Assembly (NCBI RefSeq): GCF_903915725.1
Contig: NZ_CAIWTY010000110.1
Coordinates: 1 to 64,000, forward strand
Length of the DNA: 64,000 bases
Source of the DNA: an uncultured Rhodopila sp.
GTDB lineage: Bacteria > Pseudomonadota > Alphaproteobacteria > Acetobacterales > Acetobacteraceae
Reading direction: 5' to 3'
Shown in pieces: positions 35,486 to 43,693 of the stretch (position 1 is the stretch's first letter; every line of letters starts with the position of its first letter). Position numbers and translations under genes: made by a program. Under the pieces are notes generated by a model, which saw only the letters and a program-made list of their open reading frames with translations, was not told where the DNA came from and did no database searches.

Positions 35486-36337
35486 TCACAGGCTCGCCAC
35501 CACGGATAATGCCAGGTCGGGACGGTCGGAGATCAATCCGTCCACGCCCCAATCAATCAGCCGCTGCATGTCCGCCTGCTGATTCACCGTCCATGGCAGG
35601 ACGAACAGGCCGAGCGCCCGGGCGTGGCTGACTGCAGCCTCGGTCAGATCGCCGTGGTCGGGCGCCCACACCGGTCCGCCCTCGGCTGCTACAGCGTCCG
35701 GGACCGAGGCAGCGCCGGCGATCCCGTCCCACCACAGCGCGGAGTCCTGCACCGTCTCGGCGCAGGTCAGCCAGGCGAGCCTGATCTCGGGGCGGGTGCG
35801 GCGGACATGCCGCTGCACCCGCCAATCGAAGGACTCGAGGATGACCCGGGCCGCGGCACCGGCGCGGTCGATCACCGCCAGCGTGACATCGGCCAGCAGG
35901 TCGGGCGGAGCGGTCCAGTCCGGATGGCGCGGGTCCGTTTTGATCTCGATGGTGAAGCGCGCCTCCGGCAGCGCCGCCAGAACGGCTGCCAACTCCGGGA
36001 CGCGGGCGCCGTCCATCGGGGTCTGGTCGGGGAATCGCCTCGCGGTCGCGGACCCGGGGCGGATGCGGCCGACATCGAAGCGGCAAAGCTCCGCGTGGGT
36101 CAGCGACCGGATCAACGGCCCTCGCCCGTCCAGCCAGGCGCCCGATGCGTCGCGCGTCAGATCCGGATTCAGCGCGGGATCGTGGCTGACCACAACGACA
36201 CCGTCCGCGGTCAGGCCAACGTCCAGTTCGAACGCCGTCACGCCGAGCGCGGCGGCGGCCAGGAAGCCCTGCAGCGTATTCTCCGGAAACAGCCCGCGCG
36301 CGCCGCGGTGTCCCTGAATGTCGATATATCGCGTCAT
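35486..36337 (-). CDS. ugpQ: glycerophosphodiester phosphodiesterase
   Basis: GDPD-fold enzyme of 283 residues that hydrolyses glycerophosphodiesters to glycerol-3-phosphate and an alcohol. Active-site residues are His10 and Arg11 (GHRGARG), Glu19-Asn20 (PENT), Glu37 and Asp39 (FELDVGLTADG) and His52 (SHDP). FTIEIKTDP and the C-terminal VNQQADMQRLIDWGVDGLIS are also conserved. No signal peptide is seen, so it is cytosolic, as UgpQ is. The symbol is by similarity; no ugp transporter is in the window. Confidence 0.88.
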   Translation of the reverse strand: MTRYIDIQGHRGARGLFPENTLQGFLAAAALGVTAFELDVGLTADGVVVVSHDPALNPDLTRDASGAWLDGRGPLIRSLTHAELCRFDVGRIRPGSATARRFPDQTPMDGARVPELAAVLAALPEARFTIEIKTDPRHPDWTAPPDLLADVTLAVIDRAGAAARVILESFDWRVQRHVRRTRPEIRLAWLTCAETVQDSALWWDGIAGAASVPDAVAAEGGPVWAPDHGDLTEAAVSHARALGLFVLPWTVNQQADMQRLIDWGVDGLISDRPDLALSVVASL

Positions 36338-36363
36338 CTGCGGTCCAGTGCTAAACTGGCCGT

Positions 36364-36655
36364 ATGAATAGCCAGGAAATCATCGCCAGGCTAAGGGAAC
36401 ATGAGCCTGCGCTGCGTGCGCAGGGGGTCCGTCATGCGGCCCTGTTCGGCTCGCGGGCGCGGGGCGACAACCACCCGGACAGCAACGCCGATCATGATCG
36501 AGCTCGGCCCGGCTGCTCTCATCGGCGTCTGGGACTATGTGGGGATTAAGGAGTACATCTCCGGGCTGTCCGACGGACAGGTCGATGTCGTGAACCGGGA
36601 CGGACTGAAGCCTTTCATCCGCCCGATCGCCAGGACCGACGCGATCTATGCCTCT
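36364..36655 (+). pseudogene. MNT-domain nucleotidyltransferase antitoxin, frameshifted
   Basis: The first 45 or so codons encode an MNT start (MNSQEIIARLREHE, then HAALFGSRARGD), including the GSxxRG motif. At about 36491 the frame breaks: the expected S-D-I-D has become S-N-A-D, and then the product moves to another frame, where MIELGPAALIGVWDYVGIKE and DVVNRDGLKPFIRPIARTDA continue the fold. About two bases are missing. An Asn replaces the first Asp of the catalytic DxD. The 3' end also lost one base (see the HEPN entry), so the protein would run into the next gene. A relic of the antitoxin half of a HEPN/MNT module. Confidence 0.85.
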
Positions 36656-37007
36656 GACGCCGACTCGTCGCGCCGGTGGCTCGCGGACATCAGGCATCAC
36701 ATCACTATCGCTGAAAGTTTTGTTTCCGGCATCGACTATAGGCCTTCAAGGACGACAACCTCGGCCTGTATGCCGTGACACGCTGCCTTGAGATCATCTC
36801 CGAGGCGTCTCGAAGGTTGCCCGAGGAGATGAAATCCCGCCATCCGTCCATCCCATGGCGGAACGTCGGGGCTGCCGGGAACATCTTTCGGCATGAATAC
36901 GAAAAAGTGGCGGCACAAGCCCTATAGCGGACTCTGACCACGATCTCCGCATCCTGTTCGACGTGGTCAGTCCTGTTTGCCGGTCTCTTAAGCCGCCGCC
37001 TGGATAG
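36648..37007 (+). pseudogene. HEPN-domain (DUF86) toxin relic
   Basis: Translated pieces give a DUF86 HEPN toxin: RRWLADIRHHITIAESFVSG, then in another frame AFKDDNLGLYAVTRCLEIIS, EASRRLPEEMKSRHPSIPWR and NVGAAGNIFRHEYEKVAAQA, then a stop at 36924-36926, then HDLRILFDVVSP in a third frame. The ATG at 36648 would start MPSDAD if one T were restored at about 36652-36654. A further base is missing near 36740. So there are at least three lesions within 300 bases; neither toxin nor antitoxin can work. It lies directly after the broken MNT gene, in the standard order. Confidence 0.85.
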
Positions 37008-37066
37008 ACAGACAATTACCGCCGGGTTCTACTCCCTATCAGCCATAAAGGCAGGAGGAACGACCC

Positions 37067-37864
37067 ATGTTGACCGAACCCCAGGTCCGCCAGTTCCACG
37101 AGGAAGGCTACCTCTTCCTGCCGGAAACCTTCTCCGCCACCGAGATCGCCATCCTGAAGTCCGAAGCCGAAGCGATCTACCGCCAGCAGCGCCCGGAAGT
37201 CTGGCGCGAGAAATCCGGCGCCCCGCGCACCGCCTTCGCCGCCCATCTTTATAACGAGGCGCACGGCCTGCTGGCGCGCCACCCCCGCATGATCCGCCCG
37301 GTCGAGCAACTCTTCGGCGAGCCGGTCTACATGCATCAGTACAAGATCAACGCCAAAGCCTCGTTCACCGGCGATGTCTGGCAGTGGCACCAGGACTACG
37401 GCACCTGGGCGCGCGACGACGGCATGCCCGAACCTCGCGCCATGAACATCGCCGTTTTCCTCGACGAGGTGATGCCCATCAACGGCCCGCTGATGCTGGT
37501 GCCACGGAGCCACACGCATGGGGTGCTCGCCGCCGGACACGATACCAGCACGACGTCCTATCCGCTGTGGACCCTCGACGAACCCACCGTGACGAAACTC
37601 GTCGCGGCCGGCGGCATCGTCGCGCCGACGGGCAAGCCGGGCGGGCTGCTGCTGTTCCACGGCAACCTGGTGCACGGCTCAGCCGGCAACATCACGCCCT
37701 ATCCGCGCAAGATCGTCTACCTGACGCTGAACGCCGTCTCCAACTTCATCCGCAAGCCGACGCGCCCGGAGTGGATCGCGCATACCGATTTCCGGCCGAT
37801 TGTGGCCGGGGATGCGGACGCGCTGACCCGTTACGCACAAGGTTTCAGTCAGGCGGCGGAATAA
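37067..37864 (+). CDS. Fe(II)/2-oxoglutarate dioxygenase, PhyH/EctD-like
   Basis: PhyH-superfamily hydroxylase of 265 residues. The iron ligands are His108 and Asp110 in WQWHQDYGTWARDDGMP and the distal His203 in NLVHGSAGN. The HQDYGTW..DDGMP signature closely matches ectoine hydroxylase (EctD) and related proline/amino-acid hydroxylases; MNIAVFLDEVMPINGPLMLV and PRSHTHG also match. It would hydroxylate a small amino-acid-like or ectoine-like molecule with O2. There are no ectABC genes, so it is unlikely to be an ectoine operon gene. AGGAGG precedes the ATG at 37067. The sulfite-oxidase gene follows after 69 bases. Confidence 0.87.
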   Translation: MLTEPQVRQFHEEGYLFLPETFSATEIAILKSEAEAIYRQQRPEVWREKSGAPRTAFAAHLYNEAHGLLARHPRMIRPVEQLFGEPVYMHQYKINAKASFTGDVWQWHQDYGTWARDDGMPEPRAMNIAVFLDEVMPINGPLMLVPRSHTHGVLAAGHDTSTTSYPLWTLDEPTVTKLVAAGGIVAPTGKPGGLLLFHGNLVHGSAGNITPYPRKIVYLTLNAVSNFIRKPTRPEWIAHTDFRPIVAGDADALTRYAQGFSQAAE

Positions 37865-37933
37865 GGAGCTCACACGCCCGTGACCCGACGATACGATCCC
37901 CTTGCCGATGCGGCCGGATCAGCAGGAGGGATA

Positions 37934-39139
37934 ATGCAGCGACGCAACGTAATAGCCGGCGGTGGCGCAGCTCTGCTCGCCCCGGTTTCGGCGCTGGCGG
38001 ACGGCCTGGTTCTGCCGCCGGAGTTGCCGGACGGCACGAAGGAGATCGCCCGGCTGGTCAATCTGCCCGGCAAGATCCGTCTGCTGCGGCTGGCCGATCG
38101 GCCGCCAAACTACGCGACGCCCACCGAGGCCTTTGCCGACGCCATCACCCCCAACGACCGCTTCTTTGTGCGCTATCACATCGACGCCGTGCCTTCGCCT
38201 CCGCCGATAGACGACTGGATCCTGACGATTGGCGGCGATGGCGCGGTTCAAGAGGCGCGGCTGAGATGGAACGACCTGCTTGACCTGCCGCAGATCGGTG
38301 TCCTGGCGGTTTGCCAATGCGCGGGCAACCGCCGCGGTCTGTCCGTTCCGCACGTCGCAGGGGTCCAATGGGGCGACGGTGCCATGGGCTGCGCCGAGTG
38401 GCGCGGCCCGCGATTGAGCGACATCCTGAAGGCGGCGCGGATCAAACCCGGCGCGGTCGAGATTTATGTCGGAGGGGCTGACGTGCCGCCGGTGCCGGGG
38501 CCGCCGGCGTTCCGCAAGAGCATCCCCCTCGCGAAGGCCAAGGACGACGACACGATCGTCGCCATGGCCATGAACGGCTCCCCCCTGCCCTTGCTCAACG
38601 GCTATCCGGCCCGGCTGATCGTTCCGGGGTGGACCGGCACCTATTGGGTTAAGCATCTCAACAGCATCGAGATCAGCACGACTCCGCTGGCCAATTTCTG
38701 GATGAAGACCGCCTATCGGGTTCCCGCCGGACTATTCCCGGTGCAGCAGCCTTTTGCCTCGCAGGCGTCGGAAACCTCGGAACCCATCACCGAAATGGTG
38801 GTCAATTCGATTATTGCCGATCCGGTCGAAGGCGGCGAAGTTGAGCGCTCGGGATTCACGGTCAGGGGGGTGGCATGGGATCGCGGGACGGGCATCAGGC
38901 GGGTCGAGGTTTCGCTTGATGGCGGCAAAACCTGGCTGGACGCTCTGCTCGATCGTCCGTTGGGTCCCTATGCCTATCGCCGCTTCAGCCTGGACAGCGG
39001 CTTCATGCGGCGCGGTCAATACCGGCTGGTGAGCCGCGCCACCAGCAACGCCGGAGAGCGGCAATCGGACGTCCTGAAGGCGAATCCGGGCGGGTACCAT
39101 AACAATGTTCCGCGCGGGATTTCGGTGACCGTCACATGA
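37934..39139 (+). CDS. sorA: sulfite oxidase-family molybdoenzyme (SorA-like)
   Basis: Periplasmic molybdopterin oxidoreductase of 401 residues. The Mo-ligating cysteine is Cys129 in VCQCAGNRRG, the family motif. The N-terminus (MQRRNVIAGGGAALLAPVSA) has a twin-arginine and a hydrophobic core, consistent with Tat export after cofactor insertion. The C-terminal Mo-co dimerisation domain includes GFTVRGVAWDRGTGIRRVEV and SLDGGKTW. AGGAGGG lies just upstream of the ATG at 37934, which is preferred over the GTG at 37880. It overlaps the cytochrome gene by 4 bases (ATGA). Likely reaction: sulfite to sulfate with electrons to the c-type cytochrome. The substrate could be another oxyanion; symbol by similarity. 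Confidence 0.88.
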   Translation: MQRRNVIAGGGAALLAPVSALADGLVLPPELPDGTKEIARLVNLPGKIRLLRLADRPPNYATPTEAFADAITPNDRFFVRYHIDAVPSPPPIDDWILTIGGDGAVQEARLRWNDLLDLPQIGVLAVCQCAGNRRGLSVPHVAGVQWGDGAMGCAEWRGPRLSDILKAARIKPGAVEIYVGGADVPPVPGPPAFRKSIPLAKAKDDDTIVAMAMNGSPLPLLNGYPARLIVPGWTGTYWVKHLNSIEISTTPLANFWMKTAYRVPAGLFPVQQPFASQASETSEPITEMVVNSIIADPVEGGEVERSGFTVRGVAWDRGTGIRRVEVSLDGGKTWLDALLDRPLGPYAYRRFSLDSGFMRRGQYRLVSRATSNAGERQSDVLKANPGGYHNNVPRGISVTVT

Positions 39140-39429
39140 GATTCGGCGTGGCTTTCATCCTGGCGCTGTTGTTGTGTCGCGTAGCGGTGGCGGCCGATGC
39201 GCCAACTCCGCTCAAGCCCGGGGAGGGCGCGGAGGCGGCAACCGGGTACTGCAACGCCTGCCACACCTCGGACTATATCATCATGAACAGCGTGTTTATG
39301 TCGCCCGCGGCCTGGAAGTCCGAGGTGGCGAAGATGCGCGCAGCGTTCGGAGCACAGATCGACGACGGCGTGGCGGCCAAAATTGCGGCTTACCTGGCGG
39401 CGAATTACGGGGTGGCAGCGAAGCCGTAG
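39136..39429 (+). CDS. sorB: small monoheme cytochrome c (SorB-like)
   Basis: A 97-residue exported cytochrome. A signal peptide (MRFGVAFILALLLCRVAVAA) is followed by one haem-binding CNACH motif (Cys39, Cys42, His43). Met55 in NSVFMSPAAW is a candidate sixth ligand. The gene overlaps the SorA-like gene start-to-stop, so the two form a sulfite:cytochrome c oxidoreductase pair. The mature protein of about 77 residues is the usual size for SorB. Confidence 0.88.
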   Translation: MRFGVAFILALLLCRVAVAADAPTPLKPGEGAEAATGYCNACHTSDYIIMNSVFMSPAAWKSEVAKMRAAFGAQIDDGVAAKIAAYLAANYGVAAKP

Positions 39430-39641
39430 CAGCGCGTCAGCGCGCTGCCCCTCGCAGCGGCCGTGCTGAAAGGGGCGCTTTGAGGCCAACGGCCGGCTAC
39501 CTCGAAAAGGTTACGGTCCGGATGCGTTATGGCGGATTATGAGACGTTGCTGGAATAACTGGCTTGGTGCCTGGAGCGCGCTGGCGTAAGCTAAGATACG
39601 GATTGTTCGCCACCCTTCATGTCACTGGAAGATGGTGCGGT

Positions 39642-42600
39642 ATGTTTGCTCCGAAGATCGCCCGCGGCCAGCCGGCGATGCAAGCGAAGCCCAAAGTTCC
39701 GCTTACCGGGCGTTTTCCCGTCAATGAACGCGTTCGCGGATCGCAACGAAGTCCGGGCGAGGCGGCGGCGCCCGGGTACGGACCGCCGGCGCCGATCGGC
39801 CTCGGGGCTGGCCGGGAGCCGCCCGAGATGGGTGACCAGGGTCGGCGTGCCGCATGGAGTTTCGACCGGATTTCCATCTCGCCACCGGATCTCGTCGCGA
39901 CCGGATCGCAACCCGGAACCCGGCAGAGACAGCTCGCGGTCGGGCGGACCGACGATCCGCAGGAGCAGGAAGCGGACCGCGCGGCTGACGCGGTCATGCA
40001 GAACCGAGCGCCGGCGACGGCCGTTCGGCCGGCATCGACCGCGACGGACGCGGCGTTTGCGGCACCCGACATTGTCCATGCTGCCATGCAGTCCGGGGGG
40101 AACCAACTCGGGGCGGAGCATCGCCGCTTCTTCGAGACGCGCTTCGGGCATGATTTCAGCAATGTCCGGGTGCATAGCGACGCCGCGGCGGCCGCCGCGG
40201 CGCAGGCGATCCAGGCACGCGCGTATTCGATCGACGAACACATCGTGCTCGGCGCCGGTGCCAATCCGGAAGCGGCGGAAAGCCGGCACCTGCTGGCGCA
40301 CGAACTGGCGCATGTGGTCCAGCAATCGCGAGGCGCAGGTGCCGGCATTGTCCGGCGTGTGCCTCTCGGCAAGTCCATGGCGGCCCCCGTCGAGGACGAG
40401 AAAACCCCGGACGAGTCCGCCGTTAAGGTCAGGCAACTGGATTACGCGTTCATTTTCGCGCACGACGCCTTTGGCAATGACGCCAGGCGATTCATCAAGA
40501 CATTCTATCCCGGTTACCGGTTGATCGAGGCCCGTTCGCTGGAGGGCATGATCGACAGACTGTGGGAGGACACCAAAGACGCCTCGGAGACAAATCGCTT
40601 CAGAGTCCGCCACTTGATCATCGTCAGTCATGGCATCGCCGAGGGGGTCATGACGTCGGTCAACCTGACCGAGAGCGGCAAGGCGACGTTCACATACCCC
40701 GACATGGTCAAGCTGCAACAGGAGGTCAAAGACGGCCTGCACAAGCAGATGGCATCTCGCCGGGAGGCGGTGATCAGCCGGGCGATCGATGAGAATACGG
40801 ACATCGAGATAAAAGGCTGCCGGATCGGCCAATCGGAGGGCTCGCTGACCGCTTTGCGCTCATTCTTCGGGGGCGAAGCGTCGGTCTCGGCGCCGGCCAC
40901 GTATCAGGGATTCGATACGGTGAAGGTGCCCGGGCCGGTCTTCAAGGACAAAGACTCCGCCTACGACGCTCTGTTGGGAAGCCGCATCGACCTGCCTGAA
41001 AAACTGGTCTGCCGGCCGGACGAGACCAAGGCAGCCTGCATCGACCGTAACTTTCCCGGCGGCCTCATTCCAACCGAGTTCTTCGTGGTTTCGGACAAGG
41101 ACCACGCCGGCTTCAAGGCGATCGACGCAAAGGTCAAATCCGGCAAGGAATCCGTCGCACAAGGGCAGGCGGAGGCCGAACCGCTGAAACATCGCGACCC
41201 GTCCGCGGCGGATACGCGCACATCCCTGCCGTCGGCCCTCGGCCAGGTTTCGGTTGAAGACTCGCTTTCGATCCCGGACATCGAAAAAGCCGCCAAATGG
41301 CATCTAGACCATTATACCAAAGAAACGGCTTATGTGCTGGTTGCCTTGCGCCGTGCCTGGACAAGAAAGCACCAGATAACGAACTCCATGGATCCACTCG
41401 AAGGATTGCCGCCGGAGAGCATATTCGGCGATCCCAACATCGTTGGACCGGATGCAAGCCATTTCCCTGGGCCGACCACCGCCGTAGACCCGTTCATAAC
41501 CGAGACGCTGGAGAAACCGTCCGAGGTTGAGGCGAACGAAAAGGCGGCGCGAACCCCGGGCGAGGATCAGATGCCCGAACCCGATCCGGCGCCGGCGGCC
41601 GATGCAGCGCGCGCGGACGGTCAAAGCGCCACGCCACCCGCTGCGCCTGTCCAGGGGCCGCGCGGCATGGTGCTGCCGGAGGACACGATCCACGCGCTGC
41701 CCCCAGCCAAAGTCCTACCGCCAGGCCCTGGCGCGGATGCAGCGCCAGCGAAGGCCGCCGAACCGCCCGCCGGCGGTGCAAAAGTCGAGCCTGCCCCGTC
41801 AGCAACTGCGGAGATACCGGGCCCGGCAAAAGCTCCGGTTGATCGCGGCACCCCGACGCCGGCGCCCGCGCCGATTACGCCGGCGCCTGGCCCGAGCCTC
41901 GATAAGCCCGCGGTCGTGCCATCGCCACCTGCGCAGCAGGGCAAGGCCGGGCAAAAGCCCGGGCCGGCGCAACGCCCCAAGGCCGGGCGAAGCGCCAATG
42001 CCGGACGCGCCGCGGTTCCGGACAATGGCGACATGGTGATGCCGGAGGACAGGATCACCGTGTTGCCCATGCCGACGCCGGCGCTGGATGCGGGTTTGTA
42101 CAAGCCTTTGGGGGGGAAGGACGAAATCGCCCTGGTTGTGCGCGGCGAGTTCGCCCGTCAGTTCGAAATAAAGTTCGAAAAGCAACTCGGCTATCTGAAA
42201 GTCAAAAAAGCCGTTGTCGAATTCAACGGCAAGATCGACTTCAAGGGCGAAGGCAAAAAAGAACTCCTGATCGGCGCACTTGGATCCCTGGCGAGCAAGC
42301 CTGGCGAATCCGTCTCCCTGGGCGGCGATAAGCTGGAACTGACGGCGAAAGCCGAAGACAAGGGAACCGGTGTAACGGGTAAAGTAAGCGGCGGACTGAA
42401 CATCGCCGGTCAAGGGCGAACCAAAGGGGATCCCGGGGAGGCCGTCACCCGGCGAGGGATGAAGTCGCAGTTGTACCTGGGTTGTCAGGTGGCATGGGGG
42501 CCGATCGCCCAGGAACTCAAACTTGTCATCCTCGGCATCGACGAGACCAAGACCGGCACCGACATGTGGACGGTGCTTGGCATCGATTGGTCGCCGCTCC

Positions 42601-43424
42601 TGGTGCAGGGCGATTTCGACCTGCCGGTCACCGACGGAACGAAAGTAAAGTTCAGCGGAACGGCCAAGCTGACTATATCGGCGGAGCCGGACTGGCCGAA
42701 AATCGCTGCGCGCCTGGCTCCGTTGATTGGCCGCGGCGTGGCGACCGAGGGCGCCATCGTGGCGGGGGGTGCATCGGCCGCGGCCGCCGGGGGCGCGGCG
42801 GCCGGCGTGGGTGGAGCGGAGGCCGCGGCCGCGGCGCCGGTCGTAGCGGGACTTGGCGAGATCGTTATCGTTTCGGGGTTCGCTGCCGGGATCATCGTGA
42901 TGATCTACAGTTACTTCAAAACTATACAGGACATCGAGGATCTGAAGGAACTGCAACGTGCCTCCGATGCCGGTGTCGCCGATTTTGCCGGTGGCTACCT
43001 GGCGCATCTTGGGATCGGGGTCAGCACCGGCAAAGGCCTCTTGGCCAGCGAAGGCGCACGCCTCGCCGAGATCAACCTGACGGCCCGGATGGCGCGCGCG
43101 CAGAGGTTCCTGGCGGACAAATACCCGACTGTCACATTGAGCAACGCCGATCTGCGCGGGGCGGTACTGGGCGGCATCGCCAAAGATGCCAAGAGTTGGC
43201 GGAAGGCGGTATACCTGACTTATGAAACCGCGATCCGGACCGCGTTTTTCAAGGCTTGGCGGGAAAAAATGGGCGAAAGAACAACCCCGGCTCAGGTGTT
43301 GAATGCGCGCGCCCGGGCCGGGGTATCGAGTGTCGATCTGGCCGATGATCCCGATTATGCCTACATCAACGCTGTCGGCTCGAACGCCGCGCAGGGAATG
43401 CGCTTGCCGTCAAACGTCCGCTGA
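39642..43424 (+). CDS. large DUF4157 (eCIS core) protein with caspase-like and hydrophobic C-terminal regions
   Basis: A 1260-residue modular protein. Residues 1-140 are a basic, disordered leader. Residues about 146-227 are the DUF4157 domain (FFETRFGHDFSNVRVHSDAA, then the HExxH-like AHELAHVVQQ at 219-228). Residues about 265-435 resemble a caspase-clan domain: HLIIVSHG places His330, and DIEIKGCRIG places Cys393. Residues about 640-810 are Pro/Ala-rich and contain two similar motifs, MVLPEDTIHALP (676-687) and MVMPEDRITVLP (798-809). The C-terminal part has a beta-rich module and a Gly/Ala-rich hydrophobic stretch (1036-1090) that could insert in membranes, then a helical end. Proteins with DUF4157 are often cargo or toxins of contractile injection systems; no such structural genes are nearby. 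ATG at 39642; the GTG at 39564 is an alternative. No signal peptide. Function inferred, not known. Confidence 0.75.
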   Translation: MFAPKIARGQPAMQAKPKVPLTGRFPVNERVRGSQRSPGEAAAPGYGPPAPIGLGAGREPPEMGDQGRRAAWSFDRISISPPDLVATGSQPGTRQRQLAVGRTDDPQEQEADRAADAVMQNRAPATAVRPASTATDAAFAAPDIVHAAMQSGGNQLGAEHRRFFETRFGHDFSNVRVHSDAAAAAAAQAIQARAYSIDEHIVLGAGANPEAAESRHLLAHELAHVVQQSRGAGAGIVRRVPLGKSMAAPVEDEKTPDESAVKVRQLDYAFIFAHDAFGNDARRFIKTFYPGYRLIEARSLEGMIDRLWEDTKDASETNRFRVRHLIIVSHGIAEGVMTSVNLTESGKATFTYPDMVKLQQEVKDGLHKQMASRREAVISRAIDENTDIEIKGCRIGQSEGSLTALRSFFGGEASVSAPATYQGFDTVKVPGPVFKDKDSAYDALLGSRIDLPEKLVCRPDETKAACIDRNFPGGLIPTEFFVVSDKDHAGFKAIDAKVKSGKESVAQGQAEAEPLKHRDPSAADTRTSLPSALGQVSVEDSLSIPDIEKAAKWHLDHYTKETAYVLVALRRAWTRKHQITNSMDPLEGLPPESIFGDPNIVGPDASHFPGPTTAVDPFITETLEKPSEVEANEKAARTPGEDQMPEPDPAPAADAARADGQSATPPAAPVQGPRGMVLPEDTIHALPPAKVLPPGPGADAAPAKAAEPPAGGAKVEPAPSATAEIPGPAKAPVDRGTPTPAPAPITPAPGPSLDKPAVVPSPPAQQGKAGQKPGPAQRPKAGRSANAGRAAVPDNGDMVMPEDRITVLPMPTPALDAGLYKPLGGKDEIALVVRGEFARQFEIKFEKQLGYLKVKKAVVEFNGKIDFKGEGKKELLIGALGSLASKPGESVSLGGDKLELTAKAEDKGTGVTGKVSGGLNIAGQGRTKGDPGEAVTRRGMKSQLYLGCQVAWGPIAQELKLVILGIDETKTGTDMWTVLGIDWSPLLVQGDFDLPVTDGTKVKFSGTAKLTISAEPDWPKIAARLAPLIGRGVATEGAIVAGGASAAAAGGAAAGVGGAEAAAAAPVVAGLGEIVIVSGFAAGIIVMIYSYFKTIQDIEDLKELQRASDAGVADFAGGYLAHLGIGVSTGKGLLASEGARLAEINLTARMARAQRFLADKYPTVTLSNADLRGAVLGGIAKDAKSWRKAVYLTYETAIRTAFFKAWREKMGERTTPAQVLNARARAGVSSVDLADDPDYAYINAVGSNAAQGMRLPSNVR

Positions 43425-43556
43425 GGCGATGTGCAAGGTGGTCCGGTGCAAAGCCGGATGAGGGCGACGACACTCGTGTCCCGGTTCGCCTGCGCCCCGT
43501 CTATCGAGGACATGTTCGGGTAGATTTCCTCACCGATCCGCTGTGAGCGTGGAAGG

Positions 43557-43591
43557 CTCGCTCTGGCTGGCGGGGAGCCAGCCAGAGCGAG
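43557..43591. terminator. strong hairpin between convergent genes
   Basis: CTCGCTCTGGCTGGC (43557-43571) and GCCAGCCAGAGCGAG (43577-43591) form a perfect 15-bp stem with a 5-base loop. It lies midway between the ends of the DUF4157 gene and hbd. There is no T-run on either side, so it may act as a two-way RNA end or a Rho-assisted block rather than a classic terminator. Confidence 0.5.
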
Positions 43592-43693
43592 AACCAAATA
43601 GACTTTGGGCCGGTTCGCAGGGCCACATCTCCCGCGGAGCACGAGCCACGACGAAGCGAGGGAGGTACCCAATCGCCCCGCTCGGTCCAGCCC

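Noticed and set aside
37880-37933. GTG start for the SorA-like gene.
   Set aside because: It would bury the twin-arginine signal 18 residues in; the ATG at 37934 has a strong AGGAGGG.
43425-43693. Small genes between the DUF4157 gene and hbd.
   Set aside because: Frames there are short, Arg/Pro-rich and interrupted by a 15-bp hairpin; no protein-like segment was found.
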